A stretch of DNA of 64,000 bases, from assembly GCF_001902635.1 (NCBI RefSeq), contig NZ_MJAO01000015.1:62001-126000 (forward strand). Reading direction: 5' to 3'. The DNA comes from Serratia marcescens (GTDB lineage: Bacteria > Pseudomonadota > Gammaproteobacteria > Enterobacterales > Enterobacteriaceae). Both the position numbers and the translations under genes were made by a program. Positions within the stretch are counted from its first letter, which is position 1; each line of letters begins with the position of its first letter. The notes under the pieces are model-generated. The model searched no databases. It had not been told where the DNA came from and saw only the letters and a list, made by a program, of their open reading frames with translations. Below, piece after piece: positions 47,389-57,508 of the stretch.

Positions 47389-48054
47389 ATGGCTTATTCG
47401 CAACGCATTGAAACCGCAATTTTTGATATGGACGGCCTGTTGATCGACTCGGAACCGCTATGGCTGCAGGCCGAGCTGGATATCTTCGGCACGCTGGGCC
47501 TGGATCTGTCCGATCGTCACAAGCTGCCGGACACCCTGGGCTTGCGCATCGATCTGGTGGTGAAGATGTGGCATCAGGCAATGCCTTGGCACGGGGTTTC
47601 GCTCGATGAAGTGTCGGCGCGGATTATCGAGCGCGCCATCGAGCTGGTGCACGAGACGCGCCCGCTGCTGCCGGGCGTCCAGCAGGCGCTGGCGCTGTGC
47701 CGCAGCCAGGGGCTGAACATCGGCCTGGCCTCCGCCTCGCCGCTGCACATGCAGCAGCAGGTGCTGAAGATGTTCGATCTTGAGGGTTACTTCGATCAGC
47801 TGGTTTCCGCCGAGTATCTGCCATACAGCAAACCGCATCCTGAGGTCTACTTGATCGCCGCCGAGCGCCTGGGCAGCGATCCGTTGCGCTGCATCACGCT
47901 GGAGGACTCTTTTAACGGTATGATCGCCACCAAGGCCGCGCGTATGCGCTCCATCGTGATCCCGGCCGCCGAATATCGCCACGATCCGCGCTGGGCACTG
48001 GCGGACCATAAGTTGGACACCCTGGAACAGCTCACCCCCGCGCACTTGGCCTGA
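47389..48054 (+). CDS. hxpB: HAD-family sugar-phosphate phosphatase HxpB (YniC)
   Basis: A 221-residue haloacid dehalogenase-type phosphatase. FDMDGLLIDSEPLW gives the nucleophile Asp (motif I), LASASPLHM motif II, and KPHPEVYL plus LEDSFNGMIA motifs III and IV. The helical cap lies between motif I and II. E. coli YniC hydrolyses 2-deoxyglucose 6-phosphate and other hexose phosphates. The ATG at 47389 follows GGCAGGAG; the frame upstream to 47203 is open but lies in the yniB promoter area. Confidence 0.9.
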   Translation: MAYSQRIETAIFDMDGLLIDSEPLWLQAELDIFGTLGLDLSDRHKLPDTLGLRIDLVVKMWHQAMPWHGVSLDEVSARIIERAIELVHETRPLLPGVQQALALCRSQGLNIGLASASPLHMQQQVLKMFDLEGYFDQLVSAEYLPYSKPHPEVYLIAAERLGSDPLRCITLEDSFNGMIATKAARMRSIVIPAAEYRHDPRWALADHKLDTLEQLTPAHLA

Positions 48055-48437
48055 TCCTGCGGCGCCGGCCCCGGCGCCTCTGTTTCCCCTGACATCCGTG
48101 ATGAAAGGGAACCATGCGGCAAAGTAAGCGAAACGGTGCTTCATGATTATTGAGTTACCGTGCTGTTATCTTTATGCTGCGCGGCAGGGGAAACGACGGC
48201 CTGCGAGGCGCTGTCACTACCACGCAGCGCTCTTTGCGGCCGCCGCTGATGCCCGTCGTTAACCTGCGAAGAACCGCTATCGTATCTTTCCCCGACATGA
48301 CGAACTGCTCAATTTTTACCCCCGCCCCTCTAAACCGATGATTTGTTGCGCGCTGACGTAACAAGCCGTTGTAAAACAGGGAAAAATAAACAATTGGTTA
48401 CAGGGTAACTGCTTCCACTACTGGGAATTTTCCCATA
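48055..48437. other. Intergenic region between hxpB and ydjM
   Basis: A GC-rich hairpin (GGCGCCGG / CCGGCGCC at 48061-48078) directly after hxpB may end its transcript. The rest holds no convincing gene; short frames on both strands lack ribosome sites and family resemblance. Confidence 0.45.
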
Positions 48438-48457
48438 TACTGGATAAATTAACAGTT
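48438..48457 (+). promoter_or_regulatory. LexA box upstream of ydjM
   Basis: TACTGGATAAATTAACAGTT has the CTG-N10-CAG core of a LexA site with an AT-rich centre, 23 bases before the ydjM start. E. coli ydjM is a known SOS gene. Confidence 0.65.
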
Positions 48458-48479
48458 TACCAGCCGGAATCGCAACAGC

Positions 48480-49028
48480 ATGACCGCGGAAGGACACCTT
48501 ATATTCTCTGTCGCTTGCGCGATCTTCGCCAAGAAGGCGGAAGTCACGCCAGAGCTGGCTACCGGCGACTGGTGGCACATCATACCCGCCGCGCTGCTGA
48601 CCTCGCTGCTGCCAGACATCGACCATCCGAAGTCGGTGCTCGGTCAGCGCCTGCGCTGGATCGCCATTCCCATCGCCCGCGCCTTCGGCCACCGCGGCTT
48701 CACCCACAGCCTGCTGGCGATCGCCGGCGGCATGGCGCTGTTTCAGCTGGACGTGCCGCGCAGTTGGCCGATCCCGGCCGACGTACTGCACGCCATGATC
48801 ATCGGTTATTTCAGCCATCTGCTGGCCGACATGCTCACTCCCGCCGGCGTCCCGCTGCTGTGGCCGTGCCGCTGGCGTTTTCGCCTGCCGCTGCTCAATT
48901 CGCAAAAAGGCAATCAGCTGGAGCGCGTGCTGTGCCTCTGTCTGGTAGCGTTTGCCATCTGCTGGCAAGGTGATTTCACCCTCCCGGTGCAATCCTACGT
49001 AGAGCAAATCAGAAATATTAGACTCTGA
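48480..49028 (+). CDS. ydjM: SOS-regulated membrane metal-hydrolase-like protein YdjM
   Basis: A 182-residue protein of the YdjM/LexA-binding inner membrane-associated hydrolase family. MTAEGHLIFSVACAIF, LLPDIDHPKSVLGQR, GHRGFTHSLLA and GYFSHLLADMLTPAGVPLLWP hold the conserved His and Asp residues likely to bind metal. Several hydrophobic segments suggest membrane insertion. In E. coli it is induced by DNA damage. The LexA box upstream supports the same here. Confidence 0.9.
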   Translation: MTAEGHLIFSVACAIFAKKAEVTPELATGDWWHIIPAALLTSLLPDIDHPKSVLGQRLRWIAIPIARAFGHRGFTHSLLAIAGGMALFQLDVPRSWPIPADVLHAMIIGYFSHLLADMLTPAGVPLLWPCRWRFRLPLLNSQKGNQLERVLCLCLVAFAICWQGDFTLPVQSYVEQIRNIRL

Positions 49029-49212
49029 TCACACAAAGTCGCTCAACCAATCACCCTTATGTATATAAAACGAACGAATATACACAAAAAGCTATATCAA
49101 ATTCCATTTGGATATAAGTGAGCCGCTCGGCAAACTGTTACGATATTTACATCGCTACATATCGTGGTGCGTAGTCGTTTTAATATAAGAAAGATTATTG
49201 GAGACATTGGGG

Positions 49213-50604
49213 ATGAATCTTCCGCTCGTGATTAACGTGCTGGTGTTTGTCGCCCTCCTTTTGCTGTTGGCGCAAACCCGCCACAAGCAATGGAGCCTGG
49301 CGAAAAAAGTACTGGTCGGCCTGGTGGTCGGCGTGGTGTTCGGTTTGGGTCTGCAGTTGGTGTACGGCTCCGACAACCCGGTACTGAAAGAGTCCATCAG
49401 CTGGTTCAACATCGTCGGCAACGGCTATGTGCAACTGCTGCAAATGATCGTCATGCCGCTGGTGTTCGCCTCGATCCTGAGCGCGGTGGCCAAACTGCAT
49501 AACGCCTCTTCTCTGGGCAAAATCAGCGTCCTGACCATCGGCACGCTGCTGTTCACCACGCTGATCTCGGCGCTGGTGGGCGTGCTGGTCACCAACCTGT
49601 TCGGCCTGACCGCCGAAGGCCTGGTGCAAGGCGCGCAGGAAAGCGCGCGTCTGACGGCGATCCAAACCAACTACGTAGGTAAGCTGGCCGACCTGACCGT
49701 GCCGCAGATGGTACTGTCGTTCATCCCGAAAAACCCGTTCGCCGATCTGACCGGTGCCAGCCCGACCTCGATCATCAGCGTGGTGATTTTCGCCACCTTC
49801 CTCGGCGTGGCGTCGCTGCAGCTGCTGAAAGACGACAAGCCGAAAGGCGAGCGCGTGCTGGTGGCTATCGATACCCTGCAGGCCTGGGTGATGAAGCTGG
49901 TGCGTTTGGTCATGAAGCTGACGCCATACGGCGTGCTGGCGCTGATGACCAAAGTGGTCGCCGGTTCCAACATTCACGACATCGTCAAGCTCGGCGGCTT
50001 CGTGGTGGCCTCGTACATCGGTCTGGCCATCATGTTCGTGGTCCACGCTGTCCTGCTGGCCTTCACCGGCGTTAACCCGCTGAAGTTCTTCCGCAAGGTT
50101 TGGCCGGTAATCACCTTCGCCTTCACCAGCCGTTCCAGCGCCGCCAGCATTCCGCTGAACGTGGAAGCGCAGACCCGTCGTTTGGGCGTGCCGGAATCCA
50201 TCGCCAGCTTCTCGGCTTCGTTCGGCGCCACCATCGGCCAGAACGGCTGTGCGGGCCTCTACCCGGCGATGCTGGCGGTGATGGTTGCACCAACCGTCGG
50301 CATCAACCCGCTGGATCCGGTGTGGATCGCCACCCTGGTCGGCATCGTCACCATCAGCTCCGCCGGTGTGGCGGGCGTGGGCGGCGGCGCTACCTTCGCC
50401 GCGCTGATCGTGCTGCCGGCGATGGGCCTGCCGGTAACGCTGGTCGCGCTGCTGATCTCGGTCGAACCGCTGATCGACATGGGCCGTACCGCGCTGAACG
50501 TCAACGGCTCCATGGCGGCGGGCACCATCACCAGCCAGCTGATGAAGCAAACCGACAAAACCGTGATGGACAGCGAAGACGAAGTCGAATTGGCTCACCG
50601 TTAA
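49213..50604 (+). CDS. tcyP: L-cystine transporter TcyP (YdjN)
   Basis: A 463-residue sodium- or proton-coupled carrier of the dicarboxylate/amino acid:cation symporter family. [20 protein letters not shown] is the serine-rich re-entrant loop, and [20 protein letters not shown] and [17 protein letters not shown] are in the transport core. It imports cystine, and in E. coli it is under CysB control. The ATG at 49213 gives MNLPLVINV as in E. coli YdjN; an upstream in-frame start at 49198 adds five residues. Confidence 0.92.
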   Translation: MNLPLVINVLVFVALLLLLAQTRHKQWSLAKKVLVGLVVGVVFGLGLQLVYGSDNPVLKESISWFNIVGNGYVQLLQMIVMPLVFASILSAVAKLHNASSLGKISVLTIGTLLFTTLISALVGVLVTNLFGLTAEGLVQGAQESARLTAIQTNYVGKLADLTVPQMVLSFIPKNPFADLTGASPTSIISVVIFATFLGVASLQLLKDDKPKGERVLVAIDTLQAWVMKLVRLVMKLTPYGVLALMTKVVAGSNIHDIVKLGGFVVASYIGLAIMFVVHAVLLAFTGVNPLKFFRKVWPVITFAFTSRSSAASIPLNVEAQTRRLGVPESIASFSASFGATIGQNGCAGLYPAMLAVMVAPTVGINPLDPVWIATLVGIVTISSAGVAGVGGGATFAALIVLPAMGLPVTLVALLISVEPLIDMGRTALNVNGSMAAGTITSQLMKQTDKTVMDSEDEVELAHR

Positions 50605-50620
50605 CGCCGTCTCAAAACGA

Positions 50621-50649
50621 AAAAACCGGGGATCCTCCCCGGTTTTTTT
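50621..50649. terminator. Bidirectional terminator between tcyP and phnX
   Basis: AAAAACCGGGG, an ATCCT loop and CCCCGGTTTTTTT, with A and T runs on either side, between convergent genes. Confidence 0.88.
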
Positions 50650-50667
50650 ATGCCCCGCGTTCGGTCG

Positions 50668-51483
50668 TTACGGCCGCTCGCCGTTCGCCAACCGCCGGTT
50701 GATGTCGGCGATCACCCCCGGCAATTGCGCCAACGTGTCTACCACATAATGTGCGCCCGCCGCATACAGCTTATCGGCGGCCGCCGTGCGGCGCTGCTCG
50801 ATCTCTCCCGCCGCCATCCGGCGGTACTCCGGCCAGGTCGCGCCGAACTCGTTGCCGGACAGCGCCAGCCCGACGCTCCACATCCCGGCGTTCAACCCTT
50901 CGGCAATGCCCGGCACCGCGTCATCGACCTTCACACAGTGCGCCACCGCATCGATGCCCAGCGCGATCGCGTTCTGCAACGCCATCCACGGTCCCGGCCG
51001 ACCACCGGCCGCGAGATCGTCAGTGGCGACCCAGTAGTCCGGTGCATAGCCACGCTCCGCAGCGGCAGGCACCAGCACTTCCATCACCGCACGTGGATAA
51101 CCGGAACAGGAACCGATTTTGATGCCCTGCTCGCGCAACCCGGCAATCACCTGCGGTACGCCCTCGATCGGATCGGCGAAGTCGATCACTTTGGCGATTT
51201 GCAGCGGCATAAATGCCTGATACAGCGCGTCGATGTCCTGGTGGCTCATCGAGCGGCCCAGCTTCTGCCGCCAGCGCGCGTCGACCGCCGGCAGCTTGCC
51301 TAGCGCCTCGATGTGCTGCCATTTACCCAGCCCCATCGGAATACGCGCTTCCGCCAGGCTGATGTCGATATCGAAGGTTTGTTTGAACGCCTCGACAAAA
51401 AGTTGCGTCGGTGCGAAGGAGCCGAAGTCCACCGTGGTGCCGGCCCAGTCGAGGATCACTGCGTTGATCTGTTTCATGGTCAA
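50668..51483 (-). CDS. phnX: Phosphonoacetaldehyde hydrolase
   Basis: A 271-residue HAD-family enzyme (phosphonatase) that splits phosphonoacetaldehyde into acetaldehyde and phosphate. [15 protein letters not shown] is motif I with the nucleophile Asp. [14 protein letters not shown] supplies the Schiff-base Lys of the cap, [14 protein letters not shown] is motif II, and [18 protein letters not shown] is motif III/IV. It acts after PhnW and lies three bases downstream of it in the same unit. Confidence 0.94.
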   Translation of the reverse strand: MTMKQINAVILDWAGTTVDFGSFAPTQLFVEAFKQTFDIDISLAEARIPMGLGKWQHIEALGKLPAVDARWRQKLGRSMSHQDIDALYQAFMPLQIAKVIDFADPIEGVPQVIAGLREQGIKIGSCSGYPRAVMEVLVPAAAERGYAPDYWVATDDLAAGGRPGPWMALQNAIALGIDAVAHCVKVDDAVPGIAEGLNAGMWSVGLALSGNEFGATWPEYRRMAAGEIEQRRTAAADKLYAAGAHYVVDTLAQLPGVIADINRRLANGERP

Positions 51484-51486
51484 TCC

Positions 51487-52590
51487 TTATTGATTCCAGT
51501 ACATCGCCTGCCCGACTGCCGCCAGCAAACGTTCGATATCTTGCGGATAAATTTCCCCGATGTTGCCGATACGGAAACAGTCGCTCTGCGACACCTTGCC
51601 GGGATAGATCACAAACCCTTGCTGCTTCAGACGCTGATAAAACTCGGCGAAGCGGTAAGTGTCCGCCTTCGGCGAATAGAAGGCGGTGATGATCGGCGAA
51701 TGCAACGCATCATCGAGCAGGGTCTCAAAGCCCAGCTCGCGCATGCCCGCCACCAGCCGGTGCTGATTGGTCTGATAACGGCGGTGGCGCGCGGCGATAC
51801 CGCCCTCCTGTTCCAGCTCTTTCAGCGCCTGTGCGAAGGCCAGCACGGTGTGGGTCGGCGACGTAAAGCGCCATTTGCCGGCCTGGTCTTCCATACAGCG
51901 CCACTGGGCATACAGATCCAGCGACAGCGAGCGTGAACGGCCGGCGCATTTCTCCAGTTCGCTGCGCCGGGCGATGACGAAAGCGAAGCCCGGCACGCCC
52001 TGAATGCATTTGTTGGCGGAGCTGATGAGAAAATCGATACCCAGCGCGTCAACATCCAACGGGATGCCGCCGAAGCTGCTCATGGCGTCGACGATAAAGG
52101 TCTTGCCGTTGCGCGCCGCCAGGCCGGCGACCTTCTGCAGCGGGTTGAGCATGCCGGTGGTGGTTTCACAGTGCACCATAGCGATATGGCTGATGCGCGC
52201 GTCGCTTTTCAGCACCGCCTCCATTGCCGCCACGTCCGGCTCATTCACCTCACCGCAATCGAAAGCGTGGTGGTCGATATCCATCAGCCGCGCCATTTCG
52301 ATCATCCGCGCCCCGTAGGCGCCGTTGTTGACGATCAGCAGCTTGTTCTGCGGGCCGATGGCCGTGCCCAGCACGCCTTCCACCGCAAAACTGCCGCTGC
52401 CCTGCAGCAGCACCGAGGTGTAACCGGCGGACGGCGTCGCCAGCGCCACCAATTGTTGGCGGATGCGCTGCACCACGCCGAGGTTGTAATCTTCATCCCA
52501 GGTGCAGCTGTCGAACAGCATCGCCTCTTTTACCGTTTTCGACGTGGTCAACGGGCCGGGGGTCAACAGCAGGTAGTTACGATCGGACAT
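51487..52590 (-). CDS. phnW: 2-aminoethylphosphonate--pyruvate transaminase
   Basis: A 367-residue PLP enzyme that turns 2-aminoethylphosphonate and pyruvate into phosphonoacetaldehyde and alanine. [19 protein letters not shown] is the N-terminal hallmark, [14 protein letters not shown] carries the PLP Asp, and [17 protein letters not shown] the Schiff-base Lys. The ATG at 52590 is preferred because AGGTGA lies six bases upstream. A GTG three codons earlier lacks a site. It is divergent from phnR, with a likely PhnR operator between. Confidence 0.94.
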   Translation of the reverse strand: MSDRNYLLLTPGPLTTSKTVKEAMLFDSCTWDEDYNLGVVQRIRQQLVALATPSAGYTSVLLQGSGSFAVEGVLGTAIGPQNKLLIVNNGAYGARMIEMARLMDIDHHAFDCGEVNEPDVAAMEAVLKSDARISHIAMVHCETTTGMLNPLQKVAGLAARNGKTFIVDAMSSFGGIPLDVDALGIDFLISSANKCIQGVPGFAFVIARRSELEKCAGRSRSLSLDLYAQWRCMEDQAGKWRFTSPTHTVLAFAQALKELEQEGGIAARHRRYQTNQHRLVAGMRELGFETLLDDALHSPIITAFYSPKADTYRFAEFYQRLKQQGFVIYPGKVSQSDCFRIGNIGEIYPQDIERLLAAVGQAMYWNQ

Positions 52591-52603
52591 GTTATTCACC
52601 TAT

Positions 52604-52615
52604 TGGTCTATACCA
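52604..52615. promoter_or_regulatory. Putative PhnR operator 1 (phnW side)
   Basis: TGGTCTATACCA lies 14 bases before the phnW start. The same palindrome with one base changed occurs at 53595-53606 before phnS. Confidence 0.6.
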
Positions 52616-52744
52616 GATTGCAAGCATTGTGGCGGTAAATTCCTTCCCCGGTCAAACGACAAAGCGCGGTGAAACAAAAAATTCATCTGGCTATGTATAA
52701 TAAGCGCGTGCCGGAATGTCGGGCCGATGCCATAGCGAGATGAA

Positions 52745-53464
52745 ATGAAAGAACATCAGGGCGATATGCCCCACTACCTGCAGATCAAGGATCAGCTTCA
52801 GGCGCGCATCACCCGCGGCGCGCTGCAGGCAGGCGACAAGCTGCCTTCGGAGCGCGAGCTGTGTGCCATCTTCTCCACCACTCGCGTCACCATTCGCGAG
52901 AGCCTGGCGCAGTTGGAGGCCACCGGCGCCATCTACCGCGCCGATCGCCGCGGCTGGTTCGTCACGCCGGAGCGGCTGTGGCTGGATCCGACGCAGAACA
53001 CCAACTTCCACCGCCTCTGCCAGGAGCAAGGGCGCACGCCGCGCACCGCGCTGCTGTCCGGCGAAAAAACCACGGTGCCGCTCGACGTGATGCAGCCGCT
53101 GGCGCTCGAACCGTTCGATCAGGTGTATCTGCTGCGCCGCGTACGCTACGCCGACGGCCGCGCGATCTGCTACTGCGAAAACCACTGCCTGCCGCAACGG
53201 GTGCCGGAATTGCTCAGCCACGATCTCAACGGCAGCCTGACTGAGGTCTATCAGCAACATTACTCGCTGATTTACAGCAACATGCATCTGTCGTTCTACC
53301 CGACGGCCCTGCCTTACCGCGCCGCCAACGCACTCGGTGCCATGGTCGGTCTGCCCGCTTTGCTGCTACGCCGACTGAATTACGATCAGCACGGCCGGAT
53401 TCTCGATTTCGATATCGAATACTGGCGCCACGACAGCCTGCGCATCGAAGTCGATACGCTTTAA
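52745..53464 (+). CDS. phnR: GntR/HutC-family regulator PhnR
   Basis: A 239-residue transcription factor. The N-terminal winged helix ([42 protein letters not shown]) is of the GntR type, and the C-terminal part is the UTRA effector domain of the HutC subfamily ([28 protein letters not shown]). It is likely to sense an aminoethylphosphonate metabolite and control phnWX and phnSTUV. It lies between the two divergent halves of the locus, as in Salmonella. Confidence 0.92.
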   Translation: MKEHQGDMPHYLQIKDQLQARITRGALQAGDKLPSERELCAIFSTTRVTIRESLAQLEATGAIYRADRRGWFVTPERLWLDPTQNTNFHRLCQEQGRTPRTALLSGEKTTVPLDVMQPLALEPFDQVYLLRRVRYADGRAICYCENHCLPQRVPELLSHDLNGSLTEVYQQHYSLIYSNMHLSFYPTALPYRAANALGAMVGLPALLLRRLNYDQHGRILDFDIEYWRHDSLRIEVDTL

Positions 53465-53594
53465 CCCCACGCATGACGGGGGCTGCGCCCGCAGCCCCGC
53501 CTTCCTCTCCCACGCCCAATCCCCCGTTGCCAGCAAATATATTTTGCTGCTTTCATTTGTTTGTCACATTCGCCGATTAGCTTGGCCGCATATC

Positions 53595-53606
53595 TGGTGT
53601 ATACCA
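53595..53606. promoter_or_regulatory. Putative PhnR operator 2 (phnS side)
   Basis: TGGTGTATACCA, the core of the 14-bp perfect palindrome CTGGTGTATACCAG, lies 36 bases before phnS. It differs from operator 1 by one base (C/G at position 5). Confidence 0.65.
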
Positions 53607-53641
53607 GTTTCGCATTAACCCACAACAGTGAGGCTGAAGCT

Positions 53642-54658
53642 ATGAAACTTTCTCGTCTGGTCGTTATGACCGCCATCGCACTCGGTGCCGCGCCGGCCTG
53701 GGCCGCCGATGCGGTAGTGACCGTCTATTCCGCCGATGGGCTGCACGACGGCGATCACAGCTGGTATCAAACCCAGTTCGACGCCTTCACTCAGGCGACC
53801 GGCATCAAGGTGCAGTACGTCGAAGGCGGCTCCGGCGCCATCGTAGAGCGGCTGTCGAAAGAGCGCAGCAACCCGCAGGCCGACGTGCTGGTGACGCTGC
53901 CGCCGTTCATCCAGCGCGCCGCCGCGGAAAAGCTGCTGCAGGACTTCACCCCACAGGATGCGGCGCAGATCGCCGACGCCCAGCCGCAGTTCGTGCCGCT
54001 GGTGAACAACTACCTGAGCTTCATCTATAACGCCAAACTGTTGCCGCAGGCGCCCGCCAGCTATCAACAGCTGCTGGACGCGCAGTTCCGCAACAAGCTG
54101 CAGTACTCCACGCCAGGCCAGGCGGGTGACGGCACCGCGGTGATGCTGCAGGCGTTTCACAGCTTCGGCGGCAAAGACGCCGGTTTCGCCTACCTCGGCA
54201 AGCTGCAAAGCAACAACGTCGGCCCTTCCGCTTCCACCGGCAAGCTGACCGCGCTGGTCAATAAAGGCGAGCTGCTGGTGGCCAACGGCGATCTGCAGAT
54301 GAACCTGGCGCAGATGCGCAGCAACCCGAACGTGAAGGTGTTCTGGCCGGCCGGGCCGGACGGCAAGCGCAGCACGCTGGTGCTGCCTTACTACGTCGGC
54401 CTGGTGCAAGGTGCACCGCAAAGCGCCAACGGCAAAAAGCTGATCGACTTCCTGCTGAGCAAAGAAGCGCAGAGTAGCGTCAGCGCCATTTCCTACGGCA
54501 TGCCGGTGCGCAAGGACGTCACCCCGACCGACGATAACTTCAAGCAGTCGCAGGCGGCGCTGCAGGGCGTGGACATCTGGGCACCGGACTGGAATCAGGT
54601 GGTGAGCAGCCTGTCCGCCGACATCTCCCGCTGGCACAAGGTGACCGAAAGCGAATGA
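53642..54658 (+). CDS. phnS: 2-aminoethylphosphonate-binding protein PhnS
   Basis: A 338-residue periplasmic binding protein of the type 2 (iron/thiamine-like) fold. The signal peptide is [44 protein letters not shown] opens the mature protein, and [26 protein letters not shown] and [16 protein letters not shown] are ligand-site regions. The ATG at 53642 follows GTGAGG; an in-frame extension to 53561 crosses the operator and is rejected. It overlaps phnT by four bases. Confidence 0.92.
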   Translation: MKLSRLVVMTAIALGAAPAWAADAVVTVYSADGLHDGDHSWYQTQFDAFTQATGIKVQYVEGGSGAIVERLSKERSNPQADVLVTLPPFIQRAAAEKLLQDFTPQDAAQIADAQPQFVPLVNNYLSFIYNAKLLPQAPASYQQLLDAQFRNKLQYSTPGQAGDGTAVMLQAFHSFGGKDAGFAYLGKLQSNNVGPSASTGKLTALVNKGELLVANGDLQMNLAQMRSNPNVKVFWPAGPDGKRSTLVLPYYVGLVQGAPQSANGKKLIDFLLSKEAQSSVSAISYGMPVRKDVTPTDDNFKQSQAALQGVDIWAPDWNQVVSSLSADISRWHKVTESE

Positions 54659-55791
54659 CTCTGATTATGCCCTCGCCCCTCTCCTCCCGCGCCTCGGCGC
54701 GGGATAACAGCCTGGACATCGCCGGCCCGTCGGGCATTCAGCTCGACCGCGTCAGCGTGTCGTATCGCGGCACCGAAGTACTGAAACCTCTGACGCTTAC
54801 CATCGCCCCCGGCGAAGTGCTGGCACTGATCGGCCCCTCCGGTTCGGGCAAAACCACCGTGTTACGGGCGATTGCCGGCTTCGTGCAGCCCTCAGCCGGA
54901 CGCATCGCCATCGGTGACGCCGATGTCACCGACGTGCCGCCCTATGAACGCGGTCTGGGTATGGTCGTGCAGAACTACGCGCTGTTTCCGCATATGCGCG
55001 TCGAGGACAATGTGGCGTTCGGCCTGCGCGCGCAGGGCAAACCGCGCGGCCTTACCGCCGAGCGCGTCGAAGAGGCGTTGGCCATCGTCGGCATGTCCGC
55101 CTACGCCAAGCGTTATCCCAGCCAGCTCTCCGGCGGGCAGCAACAGCGGGTGGCGATCGCCCGCGCCATTGCGGTGCGCCCCAAAGTGCTGTTGCTGGAT
55201 GAACCATTGTCGGCACTGGACGCGCAAATCCGCCACAGCATGGTGGAAGAGATCGCCCGCCTGCACCGCGAGCTGCCGGAGCTGACCATTCTGTATGTCA
55301 CCCACGATCAGGGCGAAGCGCTGACGCTGGCGGACAAAATTGGCATCATGCGCGACGGCCGCCTGATCGCCCACGGCGAAACCCGTGCGCTGTACCACCA
55401 TCCGCCAAACCGTTTCGCCGCCGAGTTCCTCGGCCGCGCTAACCTGCTGCCGGCTACTGCCCTGGAGACCACCACCGGGCAAGGTATGACCACCGTCAGC
55501 TGTGCCGGCAAGGTCGTTGGCTGTTTCACCTACGGCGCGCAGCGCGGCTTCGACAAACTGCTGTGCATTCGGCCGCAGCATATCGCGCTCGATGCCGACG
55601 CCCAACGCAGCAACTGCATCATCGGCACGTTGCGCGATATTCACTGGCAGGGGGAGTTGACGCACCTGCAGTTCGATGCGGAAGGCCATCCGCTGCGTGT
55701 GGTTACCACCCATCGTAGCCAGATGCCACAGATCGGCGAGCGCGTGCCGCTCTATTTCGCCCCCGACGACGCGGTACTGATCGAGGACTGA
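54655..55791 (+). CDS. phnT: 2-aminoethylphosphonate ABC transporter ATPase PhnT
   Basis: A 378-residue ATPase of the PotA/FbpC type. Walker A is [13 protein letters not shown], the signature [19 protein letters not shown], Walker [13 protein letters not shown], and the switch His is in YVTHDQGEA. The last 110 residues are the TOBE-type regulatory domain. It starts inside the phnS stop and is followed by phnU after one base. Confidence 0.93.
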   Translation: MTLIMPSPLSSRASARDNSLDIAGPSGIQLDRVSVSYRGTEVLKPLTLTIAPGEVLALIGPSGSGKTTVLRAIAGFVQPSAGRIAIGDADVTDVPPYERGLGMVVQNYALFPHMRVEDNVAFGLRAQGKPRGLTAERVEEALAIVGMSAYAKRYPSQLSGGQQQRVAIARAIAVRPKVLLLDEPLSALDAQIRHSMVEEIARLHRELPELTILYVTHDQGEALTLADKIGIMRDGRLIAHGETRALYHHPPNRFAAEFLGRANLLPATALETTTGQGMTTVSCAGKVVGCFTYGAQRGFDKLLCIRPQHIALDADAQRSNCIIGTLRDIHWQGELTHLQFDAEGHPLRVVTTHRSQMPQIGERVPLYFAPDDAVLIED

Positions 55792-55792
55792 C

Positions 55793-56656
55793 ATGACCGA
55801 CTCTACGCTTATTCGCCCGGCCCTGCGGCTGCGCTTACCGCGCCGGCTGTGGATCCTGCTGCCGCTGCTGGTGCTGGCGACGCTGTTTTTCTATCCGCTG
55901 GCGCTGATCGTCAAACAGGCGTTTACCGACGATCAGGGGTTGTTCAGCGCCGCCGCGCTGCAACAGGTGTTCGAATCCCGACGCTTTATCGGCGCCCTGC
56001 TCAACACGCTGCAGATTGCGCTGCTGGCGACGCTGGGCTGCCTGGTGCTCGGCACCCTGCTGTCGCTGCTGCTGGTGTTTACGCCGTTCCCCGGCAGCCG
56101 GCTGATCGCCCGGGTAATCGACACCTTTATCGCCATGCCGACCTTCCTGATCACGCTGGCCTTCACCTTTATCTACGGCTCCGCCGGCCTGTTGAACGGC
56201 ACGCTGATGGCGACCTTCGGTTTCACCCTGCCGCCGGTGGACTTTCTTTACTCCATTTGGGGCGTGATCCTGGCGGAAATCACCGTGTTTACGCCGCTGG
56301 TGATGCGCCCGTTGATGGCGGCGCTGTCGCAGATCGATCGCAGCCAACTCGAGGCCGCCAGCATCCTCGGCGCCCGGCCGGGGCGCGTGGTGCGCCAGGT
56401 GATTTTGCCCGCCGCGCTGCCGGCGTTGCTGGCCGGTGGCAGCCTGTGCCTGCTGTTGACCACCAATGAATTCGGCATCGTACTGTTTATCGGCGCCAAG
56501 GGGGTCACTACGCTGCCGATGATGGTCTATTCCAAGGCGATTCTGGAATCGGATTACGCCGTCGCCTGCACGATCGCCGTGGTGAATATCGCGCTGTCGC
56601 TCGGGCTGTTCTCCCTTTATCGCTACGCCGCGGCGCGCGCCGGGCTGAGGAACTGA
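55793..56656 (+). CDS. phnU: 2-aminoethylphosphonate ABC transporter permease PhnU
   Basis: A 287-residue inner membrane permease with six helices. The EAA loop is seen as SQLEAASILGARPGRVVRQVILPAAL, the contact site for the ATPase. It lies between phnT and phnV with gaps of only one or two bases. Confidence 0.92.
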   Translation: MTDSTLIRPALRLRLPRRLWILLPLLVLATLFFYPLALIVKQAFTDDQGLFSAAALQQVFESRRFIGALLNTLQIALLATLGCLVLGTLLSLLLVFTPFPGSRLIARVIDTFIAMPTFLITLAFTFIYGSAGLLNGTLMATFGFTLPPVDFLYSIWGVILAEITVFTPLVMRPLMAALSQIDRSQLEAASILGARPGRVVRQVILPAALPALLAGGSLCLLLTTNEFGIVLFIGAKGVTTLPMMVYSKAILESDYAVACTIAVVNIALSLGLFSLYRYAAARAGLRN

Positions 56657-56658
56657 CG

Positions 56659-57462
56659 ATGTTGATTTGGTCTCGCACCGGCCGCACCCTGACCTGTACG
56701 CTGGCGGTCACCCTGTTCGCCCTGTTCTTCTGCCTGCCGCTGGCGGTGATCCTGATGTCCAGCCTGAGCGAACAGTGGAACGGCGTGCTGCCGAGCGGCT
56801 TCACCCTCGGCCATTTCCGCCAGGCCTTCAGCGGCGCCTCTTGGGACGCGCTGGTCGCCAGCCTGGCCATCGGCTTTACCGCCAGCCTGTTCGCACTGCT
56901 GTGCGGCACCTGGGCGGCGCTGGCGCTGCGCCACCATCAGGGGCGTGGCCAGCGGCTGCTGAGCACGCTGTTCTTCATTCCCAGCGCGGTGCCCTCGGTG
57001 TCGATCGGTCTGGGCATGCTGGTGGCATTCAGCCAGGGGCCGCTGCAGATGAACGGCACCTTCCTGATCGTGCCCGCCGCCCACTTCGCGCTGATTTCCG
57101 CCTTCACCTTCGGCAACGTGATGGCCGGGCTGACTCGGTTATCGAGCGACTACGAGAACGTCGCCGCCAGCCTGGGCGCTTCGCCGCTGTTCCGCCTGCG
57201 CCACGTCACCCTGCCGATGATCGCCCCCTACATGATCTCCGCCTTCGCCCTCAGCCTGTCGCTGTCGATGGGGGAGCTGGGCGCGACCATGATGATCTAC
57301 CCGCCGAGCTGGGCGACGCTGCCGGTCACCATCTTCAGCCTGACCGACCGCGGCAGCATCGCCAACGGCGCGACGCTGACCATGATCCTGGTGGCGGCCA
57401 CGCTGCTGCTGATGTTGGTGTTAGAGCGGATCTCGCAACGGCTGACGCCGGGCGTGAAATAG
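56659..57462 (+). CDS. phnV: 2-aminoethylphosphonate ABC transporter permease PhnV
   Basis: A 267-residue second permease of the same importer. The EAA loop is YENVAASLGASPLFRLRHVTLPMI. It has six hydrophobic helices and starts two bases after the phnU stop. It is the last gene of phnSTUV and is followed by a strong terminator. Confidence 0.92.
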   Translation: MLIWSRTGRTLTCTLAVTLFALFFCLPLAVILMSSLSEQWNGVLPSGFTLGHFRQAFSGASWDALVASLAIGFTASLFALLCGTWAALALRHHQGRGQRLLSTLFFIPSAVPSVSIGLGMLVAFSQGPLQMNGTFLIVPAAHFALISAFTFGNVMAGLTRLSSDYENVAASLGASPLFRLRHVTLPMIAPYMISAFALSLSLSMGELGATMMIYPPSWATLPVTIFSLTDRGSIANGATLTMILVAATLLLMLVLERISQRLTPGVK

Positions 57463-57463
57463 C

Positions 57464-57493
57464 AACAAGGCGCTGCCATTGCAGCGCCTTGTT
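57464..57493. terminator. Bidirectional terminator between phnV and kdgR
   Basis: A 13-bp perfect stem (AACAAGGCGCTGC / GCAGCGCCTTGTT) with a CATT loop lies one base after the phnV stop, followed by T-rich sequence. Confidence 0.85.
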
Positions 57494-57508
57494 CATTTTA
57501 GAGCAGGG

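Noticed and set aside
48150-48341. 63-codon frame between hxpB and ydjM
   Set aside because: No ribosome site, no domain, and an equal-quality frame exists on the opposite strand.
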